Part shown: one piece after another, positions 29,783 to 38,225 of the stretch | Layout of the letters: the number at the start of each line of letters is the position of its first letter | Numbering within the stretch: position 1 is the first letter of the stretch | NCBI RefSeq assembly: GCF_051859025.1 | Contig: NZ_JBHYGL010000009.1 | Location: forward strand, 1 to 64,000 | Reading direction: 5' to 3' | DNA: 64,000 nt | From: Falsiroseomonas sp051859025 | Lineage (GTDB): Bacteria; Pseudomonadota; Alphaproteobacteria; Acetobacterales; Acetobacteraceae | The notes under the pieces: model-generated | Told to the model about the DNA's origin: nothing | What the model saw: the letters and a program-made list of their open reading frames with translations, nothing else | Databases searched by the model: none | Position numbers and translations under genes: made by a program

Positions 29783-31579
29783 ATGTTCGCCAACGAGACC
29801 CAGCCCGCGCCCGGTGATGGGGCACCCGGTGACGGGACGCCGGCCGAGGAGGCCAGGCTGGTCGTCCTCGTCGTGGATGACGAGGTCTGGATCGCGGAGG
29901 AACTGGCCCTTGGGCTGGAAGAGGCCGGCATGGCGGTCAAGATCGCCACGTCAGCCGTCACCGCCCAGGCCGCGCTGGCGGAAACCATCGATATCGGCGT
30001 GGTCGTCACCGACATCCGCATGCCCGGGGAGGATGGGTTGTCACTCGTCCGCCGCCTGGTGATGAACCGGCCGGAGACGGACGCGATCGAGACGGTGGTC
30101 ATGACCGGCCATGCAACGATCGAGGATGCGGTGGCCGCGGTGCGCGCCGGTGCCTTCGACTTCGTCCGCAAGCCCTTCACGCTGGATGAGATGATCGCCG
30201 TGGTGGCCGCCGCGCGCGCCCGCGCCGCGACCAAGCGGCAGGAAGCGCGCAACCGCGTGCAGGAAAGCCGCCGCCTGGCCGCGGCGGAGGCGGAGCGGGA
30301 GGAAGCACGGGCGCGGGACCCGCTGACCGGCCTGCCCAACCGCGCCGCCTTCAGCGCCCGCCTGGCCGAGATGACGGTGGATGCTGCGCGCGACGGCAGC
30401 GGGATGGCGGTGATCGCGCTCGACCTCGATGGCTTCGCCGCGCTGAACGAGGCCGGTGGCAGCGCGGCGGGCGATGCCATCCTCCAGACCATCGGCGCGC
30501 GGCTGCGCCAGGCGGCGGGGCCCGAATGGGTCGTCGCCCGCATCGGCAGCGACGAATTCGCCGTCGCCTCCGCCGACTGCGCCAGCCAGGCGGAAGCGCT
30601 GGCGGTGGCGGAACGCATCCGCGCCGCGATCGAGGAACCGGTCCCCCAGCCCACCGGCGCGCTGAACCTGACCGCCAGCATCGGCGTGGCCCATCGCGCC
30701 ACGGCGGACCGCGTGGCGCTGGACGATGCCGCGCTGGTGGCCGGCAGCGTGGCGCGGCGCGAAGGCGGCAGCCGCTGCGTACTGTTCACCCCCGCCATGC
30801 AGGAAGCCGCCGAACGCCGCCTGACCGTGGTGCGGGACCTGCCCCATGCCGTCGCGCGGCAGGAAACCGCCATCTACTACCAGCCGATCTTCAACATCGC
30901 CGATCGCCGCCTGCTGGGGTTCGAGGCGCTGATGCGCTGGCGGCACCCGACGCTCGGCTTCATCTCGCCTGGCGAGTTCATCGCCATCGCGGAGGAGGGG
31001 CGCGTCATCCTCGACCTCGGCGCCTGGGCGCTGCGCGTCGCGGCGGCGCAGGCCGCCCAGTGGGGGGCCGGGACCACGCGGAACCTCTACATCACCGTCA
31101 ACCTCTCCGGCCGCCAGATCGCGGAGGCCGATGTCGCCGGCCTGTTCAAGGCGGCGCTGGAGGCCGAGAACCTGCCGGCCAAGGCGCTGGTGGCGGAGGT
31201 GACGGAGACCGTCGCCCTCGGCCCCAAGGCGGGCGAGGTGGTGGAGGCGATCCGCGCGCTCGGCATCCGCGTGGCGCTGGATGATTTCGGCGCGGGCTAT
31301 TCCTCCCTCGGCGTGCTGGGCAGCCTGTCGGTGGATACCGTCAAGCTCGACCGCGCGCTGGTGATGCGCGTGGTGACGGATACGCGGGAACGCCGGCTGC
31401 TGACGGGCCTCGTCTCCACCATCCATGCGCTGGGCCTGACCGTGGTGGCGGAGGGGATCGAGACGGATGGTCAGCTTCAGGTTGTGCGCCAGGCCGGCTG
31501 CGAGGCCGCGCAGGGCTACCTGCTGGGCCGCCCCCTTACCGCGCCCGCGGCGACCGCGCTGGTGCTGGCGGAAGGCTGA
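29783..31579 (+). CDS. REC-GGDEF-EAL protein, probable c-di-GMP phosphodiesterase
   Basis: The 598-residue protein has an intact receiver (phospho-Asp near 77 in VVVTDIRMPGEDG), a coiled linker, a GGDEF domain and an EAL domain. The cyclase signature reads GSDEF near 254, so cyclase activity is doubtful. The EAL half keeps its catalytic set: EAL near 379, NLSGRQ, TETVALG, DDFGAGYSS, KLDRAL and AEGIET. Net activity is therefore predicted to be c-di-GMP breakdown under phosphorylation control, with the GGDEF half possibly binding GTP. Its location between motility and cellulase genes suits control of the switch between swimming and attachment. Confidence 0.9.
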   Translation: MFANETQPAPGDGAPGDGTPAEEARLVVLVVDDEVWIAEELALGLEEAGMAVKIATSAVTAQAALAETIDIGVVVTDIRMPGEDGLSLVRRLVMNRPETDAIETVVMTGHATIEDAVAAVRAGAFDFVRKPFTLDEMIAVVAAARARAATKRQEARNRVQESRRLAAAEAEREEARARDPLTGLPNRAAFSARLAEMTVDAARDGSGMAVIALDLDGFAALNEAGGSAAGDAILQTIGARLRQAAGPEWVVARIGSDEFAVASADCASQAEALAVAERIRAAIEEPVPQPTGALNLTASIGVAHRATADRVALDDAALVAGSVARREGGSRCVLFTPAMQEAAERRLTVVRDLPHAVARQETAIYYQPIFNIADRRLLGFEALMRWRHPTLGFISPGEFIAIAEEGRVILDLGAWALRVAAAQAAQWGAGTTRNLYITVNLSGRQIAEADVAGLFKAALEAENLPAKALVAEVTETVALGPKAGEVVEAIRALGIRVALDDFGAGYSSLGVLGSLSVDTVKLDRALVMRVVTDTRERRLLTGLVSTIHALGLTVVAEGIETDGQLQVVRQAGCEAAQGYLLGRPLTAPAATALVLAEG

Positions 31580-31739
31580 GAGGCCCCTCCAGGCATCCGG
31601 CGCCCCGCAGCCCCGGAAAGGTTCCCCGCCGACGAGAATTCATGACGAAGCCCGACAGGCGCCGCGACATTCCTGGCGCTAGAGAATGATCACTCGCCCG
31701 TGAGTTGAGCGGTGTGGGTGGCAGGAACGGGGCAGGATC

Positions 31740-32468
31740 ATGCAGGTTCTCATCATTGCCGATGCGGCGAACGGGACCAACCGAATCGCGGAAAAGCTGG
31801 CGGCGGCGCATGTCGGGACGCGCGTGACCACCCCGGGCGGCATCGCCCAGGCGGAACAGGCGCTGGATGACGGCATCGATGGCGTCGTGATCGATACCGG
31901 CGACCTGGCCGGGATGGGCTTCCAGCTGCTGCGCCGCTTCCGCGATGCCGGCCACAAGCTACCCCTGCTGATGCTGGCCCAGGCATCGCCGGGGACGGAG
32001 GCGGAGGCCTTCAACCTCGGCGCCGATGCCGTGATGCCCCGTACCGCCCCCGCTGCCACGCTGATGGCGCGGATCGAGGCGATCCGCCGCCGCGCGCCCA
32101 CCCGCAAGGTGGCGGGCATCCGCTGCGGCAATGTCAGCATCGATCGCGACAGCGGGCTGCTGAGCGTTGCCGGCCAGCCGGTGGAGGTCACGCCCTGCGA
32201 GCTGCGCGTGCTGGACATGCTGATGGGTGCGCGCGGCGGCGTGCTGGGCAAGGAACGCATCTGCGACGCGCTGCGGGAGGGGGAGGGCGATGCCGCCCCC
32301 GGCGTGCTGCGCGTCTTCGTCTGCCGCCTGCGCCGCAAGCTGGCCGAGGCCGGCGCTGATGACATCATCCGCACCGTCTGGGGCGTGGGCTACCGGGTGG
32401 AGGCCCCGTCCAGCGGCGCCCGCCCCGGCATCGGCAACCCCGTGGCCGCCTTCGGCGTCGCGATCTGA
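31740..32468 (+). CDS. CtrA-like regulator 3 with partly degenerate receiver
   Basis: The 242-residue OmpR-type protein has a winged helix with FVCRLRRKLAEAGADD and RTVWGVGYRVE. Unlike the two other CtrA-like regulators here, it retains an Asp at the phospho-acceptor position (VVIDTGDL). The acidic pair is reduced (IIADAAN) and the conserved Lys is Arg (VMPRTA). Phosphorylation is uncertain. It lies 17 bases upstream of the XRE gene on the same strand, so the two are probably co-transcribed. Confidence 0.78.
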   Translation: MQVLIIADAANGTNRIAEKLAAAHVGTRVTTPGGIAQAEQALDDGIDGVVIDTGDLAGMGFQLLRRFRDAGHKLPLLMLAQASPGTEAEAFNLGADAVMPRTAPAATLMARIEAIRRRAPTRKVAGIRCGNVSIDRDSGLLSVAGQPVEVTPCELRVLDMLMGARGGVLGKERICDALREGEGDAAPGVLRVFVCRLRRKLAEAGADDIIRTVWGVGYRVEAPSSGARPGIGNPVAAFGVAI

Positions 32469-32485
32469 CCGCGGGAGCAGCAGGA

Positions 32486-32926
32486 ATGCCCGACATGCAT
32501 GCCCAGGTTCTCGATGAGCGCCCGGATGAGCGGCCAATCAGCAGCCGGGCCGCCGATACCTCCGACGCCCGCCTTGGCGTCCGCGTCCGCCAGCTGCGCC
32601 GCCTGCGCGGCCTGTCGCAGGCCGATATCGCCCAGGCACTCGGCGTCACCTACCAGCAGGTGCAGAAATACGAGACGGGCAAGACCCGCCTGCCCGCCCG
32701 CATGCTGCCCACCCTGGCGCGAATGCTGGGCGTGGACACCGAATTGCTGCTGGCCGGCGTGCAGGGGGAGGATGCCATCGCCACGCCACCCCATCCGGGG
32801 CCGGATGAGCGGGAGACGGCGGAACTCGTCTCCGCCTTCGTCGCCATGCGCCACCCGCAATCCCGCCGCCGGTTGCTGTCCATCGTGAAGGCCTTCGCGG
32901 CGGAGGCCGGCGCGGCGGAGATTTGA
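32486..32926 (+). CDS. XRE-family transcriptional regulator
   Basis: The 146-residue protein has a Cro/C1-type helix-turn-helix at about 29-88. It shows the alphaproteobacterial signature LGVTYQQVQKYETGKTRLPA in the recognition region. The C-terminal part is a short acidic helix. Homologues of this type include regulators of surface polysaccharide and symbiosis genes; the target here is unknown. Likely co-transcribed with the upstream CtrA-like regulator. Confidence 0.85.
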   Translation: MPDMHAQVLDERPDERPISSRAADTSDARLGVRVRQLRRLRGLSQADIAQALGVTYQQVQKYETGKTRLPARMLPTLARMLGVDTELLLAGVQGEDAIATPPHPGPDERETAELVSAFVAMRHPQSRRRLLSIVKAFAAEAGAAEI

Positions 32927-33044
32927 TGCCTGATGGCGTTGGCCGCGTTGCGGCCCTCGCCTCCGATTGACACGCCCACCCGCATCCGGTCGTCTTCCCC
33001 GGCCCATGGCGCGCTGATCGCGCCGCGGGCCCGGGAGAATGTTC

Positions 33045-34019
33045 ATGGCCCTTTCCGCGGCGCGCCTCATCGCGCCCCTGGTCGCGTTGCTGGCGGCCTT
33101 CGTCGCGCCGCGTCCCGTGGCGGCGCAGGATTATCCCGTCAGGCCGATCCAGCTCATCGTACCGACCTCCCCGGGCGGGACGCTCGATCTTTCCTCGCGC
33201 ATGCTGGCGCCGCTCTGGAGTGAGTTCCTCGGCCAGCCCGTGGTGATCCAGAACCGCGCGGGCGGCGCTTCGGCCATCGGCACACGCGCCGTCGCGCAGG
33301 CGGCGCCGGATGGCTACACGCTGCTGGTGGCGAGCGATTCCTCCTTCGTCACCGTGCCGCTGACGCGCAATGACACGGGCTATACGCTGGACAGCTTCAC
33401 CATGCTGTTCTCCTACGGTGTCGGATCGCTGTTTGTCGCGGTGAATGCGGCATCGCCCTACCACTCCCTGGCCGATGTGGCGGAAGCGGCGCGGCGCGAT
33501 CCGGGCAAGCTGACCTATGCCAGCTACGGCATCGCCAGCCTGGCGCATTTCGGCGGCACGATGCTGTGGCGGGCGCTGGGCGTCGATGTCGCGCATATTC
33601 CCTATCGCTCCACGGCGGAGGCAAATGTCGCGCTGCTGGGTCGGCAGGTGGATATCGGCATCACCGGGTCGCTCGGCGGCAGCAGCGATGCCAGCCGCGT
33701 CCGCGTGCTCGCGACCTCCGCGCCGCAGCGCCTGGCCTTCGCGCCGCAGGTGCCCACGATGCGGGAGCTGGGGCATGACGTGGAACTCGGCTTCACCAAC
33801 ACCGTGGCGGGGCCGCGCGGGCTACCGCCGGCCGTGACGGCGCGGCTGCTGGCCGCGCATCGCGCGGTGATGGAGAAATACGGCAGCACGCTGCGCGAAC
33901 GCCTGCTGGCCGCCGAACTCACGCCCGTGGATCTGGATGGCGCCACGGCGCTGGCCGGGATGCGGCAGAGGGAGGCGCGCTTCCGCGCCGTGCTCGGCGC
34001 CATGAGCCTGCAGGAATGA
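33045..34019 (+). CDS. TctC/Bug-family periplasmic solute-binding protein
   Basis: The 324-residue protein has a signal peptide ending AVAAQ-like (RPVAAQ) and Bug-family motifs: YPVRPIQLIVPTSPGGTLD, NRAGGASAIGTRAVAQAAPDGYTLL and GKLTYASYG. Bug proteins bind carboxylates, often for tripartite tricarboxylate transporters, but many are orphans and no TctA or TctB is present here. The ATG at 33045 has GGGAGA at good spacing; an ATG six bases earlier is possible. It heads an operon with a CoA-transferase and an enoyl-CoA hydratase, suggesting capture then CoA activation of one organic acid. Confidence 0.88.
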   Translation: MALSAARLIAPLVALLAAFVAPRPVAAQDYPVRPIQLIVPTSPGGTLDLSSRMLAPLWSEFLGQPVVIQNRAGGASAIGTRAVAQAAPDGYTLLVASDSSFVTVPLTRNDTGYTLDSFTMLFSYGVGSLFVAVNAASPYHSLADVAEAARRDPGKLTYASYGIASLAHFGGTMLWRALGVDVAHIPYRSTAEANVALLGRQVDIGITGSLGGSSDASRVRVLATSAPQRLAFAPQVPTMRELGHDVELGFTNTVAGPRGLPPAVTARLLAAHRAVMEKYGSTLRERLLAAELTPVDLDGATALAGMRQREARFRAVLGAMSLQE

Positions 34020-34032
34020 GGACGATAGAGTC

Positions 34033-35214
34033 ATGATCGGTGCAACCCTGCCGCTGTCGCGCATCAAGGTGCTGGACCTGACGCTGGCGCGGGCCGGCCC
34101 GACCTGCGTGCGGCACCTCGGCGACTGGGGTGCCGATGTGCTGCGGATCGAGCCGCCCGGTTCGGCGGCGGGCGAGATCACCGGCAAGCAGGATGGCTTC
34201 GACCACCAGAACCTGCACCGCAACAAGCGCTGCATGACGCTCGACCTGAAGACGGAGGAAGGCCAGGCGATCTTCCGCCGCCTGGCCGCCGAGGCCGATG
34301 TGGTGGTCGAGAACATGCGTGCGCCGGTCAAGTACAAGTTGAAGGTGGATTACGAGACGCTGAGCGCGCTGAACCCGCGCATCGTCTACGGCTCCATCTC
34401 CGGCTTCGGGCAGGACGGGCCCTATGCCGCGCGGGCGGGGCTCGACCAGATCGTGCAGGGCATGGGCGGGCTGATGTCCATCACGGGCCTGCCGGGGCAG
34501 GGGCCGGTGCGCGTGGGTATTCCCATCGCGGACCTGACCGCGGGCAATCTCCTCGCCCTCGGCATCATGATGGCGCTGTATGAGCGGGAGGCGACGGGCC
34601 GCGGGAAATGGGTGCAGACCAGCCTGCTGGAAGCGATGATCTTCATGCTCGACTTCCAGGCATCCCGCTGGCTGATGGCCGGCGAGGTGCCGGGCCAGGC
34701 GGGGAACGACCATCCGACGGGCATCCCGACCGGCGTCTTCCCGACGACGGATCGCCCCATCACCATCGCCGCATCCTCCGCCCGCCACTGGATCCGGTTC
34801 TGCGAGGTGGTGGGCAAGCCGGAATGGCTGCAGCGGCCGGACTGGCAGACGATGGACGGACGGTCGAAGGACCGCGCCGCGATCAACGCGGCCATCGCCG
34901 GCGTCACCGCCACGCAGCCTTCCGCGCACTGGATATCGCTGCTGGAGGAAGCGGGGATTCCCTGCGGGCCCATCAACACGGTGGACCAGGTCTTCGCCGA
35001 TCCGCAGGTGCAGCATCTGCGCATGGCGCAGCCCGTCACCCATCCGCGCCTCGGCGAACAGCACATGGTGGGCACGGCCATCAACATGGCCGGCGTCGAG
35101 GAAGGCATCCGCCTGCCGACGCCGAGCCACGGGCAGCACACGGCGGAGGTCCTGGCCTCCCTCGGCTATGACGAGGCCGCCATCGCGGCGCTCCGCGAGA
35201 AGGGCGTGGTGTGA
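34033..35214 (+). CDS. CaiB/BaiF-type class III CoA-transferase
   Basis: The 393-residue length and motifs are those of class III CoA-transferases: KVLDLTLARAGPTCVRHLGDWGADVLRIE, LHRNKRCMTLDLK, and IPIADLTAGN with the probable catalytic Asp near 167. These enzymes move CoA between carboxylic acids, through a mixed anhydride and an Asp-CoA thioester. It sits 13 bases after the solute-binding gene and overlaps the hydratase start by four bases, so all three act on one pathway. The acid substrate cannot be told. Confidence 0.9.
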   Translation: MIGATLPLSRIKVLDLTLARAGPTCVRHLGDWGADVLRIEPPGSAAGEITGKQDGFDHQNLHRNKRCMTLDLKTEEGQAIFRRLAAEADVVVENMRAPVKYKLKVDYETLSALNPRIVYGSISGFGQDGPYAARAGLDQIVQGMGGLMSITGLPGQGPVRVGIPIADLTAGNLLALGIMMALYEREATGRGKWVQTSLLEAMIFMLDFQASRWLMAGEVPGQAGNDHPTGIPTGVFPTTDRPITIAASSARHWIRFCEVVGKPEWLQRPDWQTMDGRSKDRAAINAAIAGVTATQPSAHWISLLEEAGIPCGPINTVDQVFADPQVQHLRMAQPVTHPRLGEQHMVGTAINMAGVEEGIRLPTPSHGQHTAEVLASLGYDEAAIAALREKGVV

Positions 35215-36011
35215 CGGACATCGCCCTGCCGACCGATCTGGTGCTGGCGCGGAAGGCCGATGGCATCGGCTGGATCACGCTGAACAACGCGGCCAAGCGC
35301 AACGCCATCACGCTGGCGATGTGGGATGCGATGGCAGCCGCCGTCACGGACTTCATCAACGACGAGTCCGTGCGCCTGGTGGTGATGAGCGGTACGGGTG
35401 AAAAATCCTTCGCCGCGGGCGCCGATATCGGGGAGATGGAGCGCATGCGCGCGGAAGGCCGGGCGGCGGAATATGCCGCCCGCGCCAGCGCCGCGCGCGC
35501 CGTGCTCGATACACTGGAAAAACCGCTGGTCGCGATGATCCAGGGGCACTGCATCGGCGGCGGGCTTGCCCTGGCACTCCGCGCCGATCTCCGCGTGGCG
35601 TCGGAGGATAGCGTCTTCGGCGTGCCCGCCGCGAAACTCGGCATCGCCTATGCGACCTGGAGCCTGGAACGGCTGACGGCGCTCGTCGGGCCGGGCTTCG
35701 CGAAGGAGATGCTGTTCACCGGCACCAACTACCCGGCCGACATCGCCTTCGCGCGCGGGCTGCTGAACCGCGTGGTGCCGGCGGCCGAGCTCGAAGACAC
35801 GGTGATGGACTACGCGCGGATCATCGCCCGCAACGCGCCACTATCCATGCGCGCGGCGAAAATCACCATCGACCAGATCAGCGGCGACCCGGCTCTGCGC
35901 GATGCCACACGCATCGCGGCGCTGGGGCGGGAATGCGCGGAGAGCGAAGACCTCAAGGAAGGACAGGCGGCGTTCCGGGAGAAGCGGAAGCCGGACTTCC
36001 GGGGAAGGTAG
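35211..36011 (+). CDS. Enoyl-CoA hydratase/isomerase family protein
   Basis: The 266-residue crotonase-fold protein starts with a GTG that overlaps the CoA-transferase stop. Oxyanion-hole segments are visible: SGTGEKSFAAGADIGEMER near 63, and MIQGHCIGGGLALALRADLRVAS near 105. It probably hydrates or isomerises the CoA thioester made by the upstream transferase. Length and C-terminal REKRKPDFRGR are normal for the family. Confidence 0.9.
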   Translation: MTDIALPTDLVLARKADGIGWITLNNAAKRNAITLAMWDAMAAAVTDFINDESVRLVVMSGTGEKSFAAGADIGEMERMRAEGRAAEYAARASAARAVLDTLEKPLVAMIQGHCIGGGLALALRADLRVASEDSVFGVPAAKLGIAYATWSLERLTALVGPGFAKEMLFTGTNYPADIAFARGLLNRVVPAAELEDTVMDYARIIARNAPLSMRAAKITIDQISGDPALRDATRIAALGRECAESEDLKEGQAAFREKRKPDFRGR

Positions 36012-36014
36012 AGC

Positions 36015-36068
36015 GGGGGGAACGCTGTTCCCCCCACACCCCCCATGCCAGGGGGGAGACCCCCCTGG
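36015..36068. repeat. Composite intergenic palindromes, copy C
   Basis: Two perfect hairpins sit between convergent genes: GGGGGGAAC-GCT-GTTCCCCCC (36015-36035) and CCAGGGGGG-AGA-CCCCCCTGG (36048-36068), followed by the conserved word CTGGACCGTC. Likely a bidirectional terminator of the same family as at 4512. Confidence 0.6.
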
Positions 36069-36075
36069 ACCGTCT

Positions 36076-38160
36076 TCAGGCCAGGGGCATCCGCACTGGC
36101 ACGACGCCTGTCAGCGATACCAAGGCAGTGGCGACGGCGGCACCAACACCCGGGACGCCAGCCTCGCCCAGGCCGACAGGATGCTCGCCGCTGTCGATCA
36201 GCGCCACCTCGATCGCCGGGGCATCGGCCAGGCGCAGCAGCGGATAGGCGTCGAAATTCGTCTCCACCACGGCGCCCCCACGCACCGTGATCACCTCCCG
36301 CAACGCATTCGACAGGCCGAAGATGATCGCCCCCTCCATCTGCGCGCGCGCATGGTCGGGATGGATGATCCGGCCGCAATCCACCGCGGCCCAGACGCGA
36401 TGCACCACGATACCCTGCGGGCCGCGCGAAACCTCCGCCACCTGCGCGACATGCGCGCCATCGCATTCATGCACGGCCACGCCCCGCGCCCGGCCCTCCG
36501 GCACGGCGCCGCCCCAGCCGCTCATCGCCACGACACGATCCAGCACCGCCAGCAGCCGGGGCTGGTCGCGCAGCAGATGGCGGCGATAGGCGACGGGATC
36601 GCGGCCCGCGCGCCGGGCGAGACCGTCGATGAACAATTCGACCGCCGCGACATTGTTCTGGTAGCTGACGGCCCGCATGAAGCCGACGGGGCGCGGCGCC
36701 TCCGCCAGCACGAACTCCACGCGGAGGTTGGGGATCGCATAGGCGATCTCCTTCAGCCCGTAGGTGGAGGTGCCGTCCTTGCCGTTATGGAAGAACTGCG
36801 GAAAGGCCCGCTGCAACAGCGATGCGGTGCAGGTCCGCGCCAACAGCGCCACCGGATAGCCCTGGGCATCAAGCTTCGCCGACAGCCGCGTGGCGGCGGC
36901 GGGGCGGTAGTAGCCCTGGCCAAAATCCTCCTCCCGCGACCAGAGCACCTGCACGGGGCGGCCGAGCGCCTTGGCCAGCGTTACGGCCTGCACGATCTCG
37001 TCGCGTTCGTAGCGCCGGCCGAAGCCGCCGCCGGCCAGCATGGTGTGGATGGTGACGCGATCCTCCGGCAGCCCCGCGACCTCCGCCGCCAGGGTGCGGG
37101 CATAGGTTTGTTCCTGGGTGCCGATCCAGACCTCGCAATGGCCATCGGCGATGCGGGCGGTGCAGTTGGGCACCTCCATGCAGGCGTGGTGCAGCAGGGG
37201 GGCGTAGAAATCGGCGGTGACGGTGGCGCCTTCATGCGCGCTGGCGTCGCCGTCCTGCCGCATCTCCACGCCTGGCCGATCGAGCCCCGCGCGCAGCGTG
37301 CGTTCCAGCCCCGCATCATCGAAGACCGCGCCGCCTTCCCAGGCGATGTCGATCGCGGCCAGCGCCCGCTTCGCCGTCCAGTGCCGATCCGCCACCACGG
37401 CGATGCCGTTCGGAATGGGGAGGATGGCGTGCACGCCCGGCGGCAATGGCCCGGGCGGCGGCACGGCGCGGCCGCCATGGGCGGGGCTGCGCTTCACCGC
37501 GGCGCAAAGCATGCCGGGCAGGCGGAGATCCATGCCGTAGATGGCGCTGCCATTCACCTTGATCGCGGCATCAAGGCTGCGCATCGACCGGCCGATCAGC
37601 CGGAAGTCAGCCGAATTTTTCAGCGGCGGATCGGCGGGTGGCGTCAGGCGTCCTGCCTCCGCCGCCAGATCGCCATAGGGCAGGCGGCGGCCGCTGGCGG
37701 GGTGGAGGACCGCGCCCGGTTCGGTGCTGCATTCCGCCGGGGCCACGCCCCAGCGCGCGGCGGCGGCGCGCAGCAGCATGTCCCGCGCCGCGGCCCCGGC
37801 CTGGCGCATCGGCAGGAAGCGTTCGGTGATGCTGAGCGCGGCGCCCGTCATCTGCCGCTTGCCGCCGGGACGCTTGAAGGCCTCCCCGGCCGGGGCCAGG
37901 GCGAAGCGGACCTTCTGCCACTCGGCATCCAGCTCCTCCGCCACCAGCATGGGCAGGGATGTCGCCACGCCCTGCCCCATCTCGAGGTGCGGGACCTGGA
38001 TGGTGGTGATGCCGTCGGCGTCGATACGGAGGAAGGCGTTCAGCGCGCCGCCGGATGCCGTATCAGCCTGGGCCGATGCCGGCAGGGCGAAGCGGAGCGT
38101 CAGCAGGCTGCCGCCCGCCACCGCCCGCATCGCCACCCGCCTGCCGAATCCCGCCGCCAT
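36076..38160 (-). CDS. Xanthine dehydrogenase-family molybdopterin subunit (IorB-like)
   Basis: The 694-residue product resembles the beta subunit of isoquinoline 1-oxidoreductase and membrane aldehyde dehydrogenases. The N-terminus is a twin-Arg-like export signal (GRRVAMRAVAGGSLLTLRFALPASA). Motifs are HLEMGQGVATSLPMLVAEEL, AGGGFGRRYERDEIVQAV near 315 and the terminal GLGEAGVPGVGAAVATAL with the catalytic Glu. Upstream in-frame ATGs exist (38205, 38568), but the longest would run into metE. The usual small [2Fe-2S] subunit gene is not adjacent, so the partner must be elsewhere. Confidence 0.82.
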   Translation of the reverse strand: MAAGFGRRVAMRAVAGGSLLTLRFALPASAQADTASGGALNAFLRIDADGITTIQVPHLEMGQGVATSLPMLVAEELDAEWQKVRFALAPAGEAFKRPGGKRQMTGAALSITERFLPMRQAGAAARDMLLRAAAARWGVAPAECSTEPGAVLHPASGRRLPYGDLAAEAGRLTPPADPPLKNSADFRLIGRSMRSLDAAIKVNGSAIYGMDLRLPGMLCAAVKRSPAHGGRAVPPPGPLPPGVHAILPIPNGIAVVADRHWTAKRALAAIDIAWEGGAVFDDAGLERTLRAGLDRPGVEMRQDGDASAHEGATVTADFYAPLLHHACMEVPNCTARIADGHCEVWIGTQEQTYARTLAAEVAGLPEDRVTIHTMLAGGGFGRRYERDEIVQAVTLAKALGRPVQVLWSREEDFGQGYYRPAAATRLSAKLDAQGYPVALLARTCTASLLQRAFPQFFHNGKDGTSTYGLKEIAYAIPNLRVEFVLAEAPRPVGFMRAVSYQNNVAAVELFIDGLARRAGRDPVAYRRHLLRDQPRLLAVLDRVVAMSGWGGAVPEGRARGVAVHECDGAHVAQVAEVSRGPQGIVVHRVWAAVDCGRIIHPDHARAQMEGAIIFGLSNALREVITVRGGAVVETNFDAYPLLRLADAPAIEVALIDSGEHPVGLGEAGVPGVGAAVATALVSLTGVVPVRMPLA

Positions 38161-38225
38161 CGCCTGCCCCCCGAGCGTTGGGGGGACGGTAGGGCGGCAG
38201 GCCATGGTGCGGAAGTGGAAGCGGC

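Noticed and set aside
36755..36785. GTSTY-like word in the molybdopterin subunit resembling the kinase repeat
   Set aside because: Only a few residues match (DGTSTYG) inside a conserved enzyme core; chance similarity.
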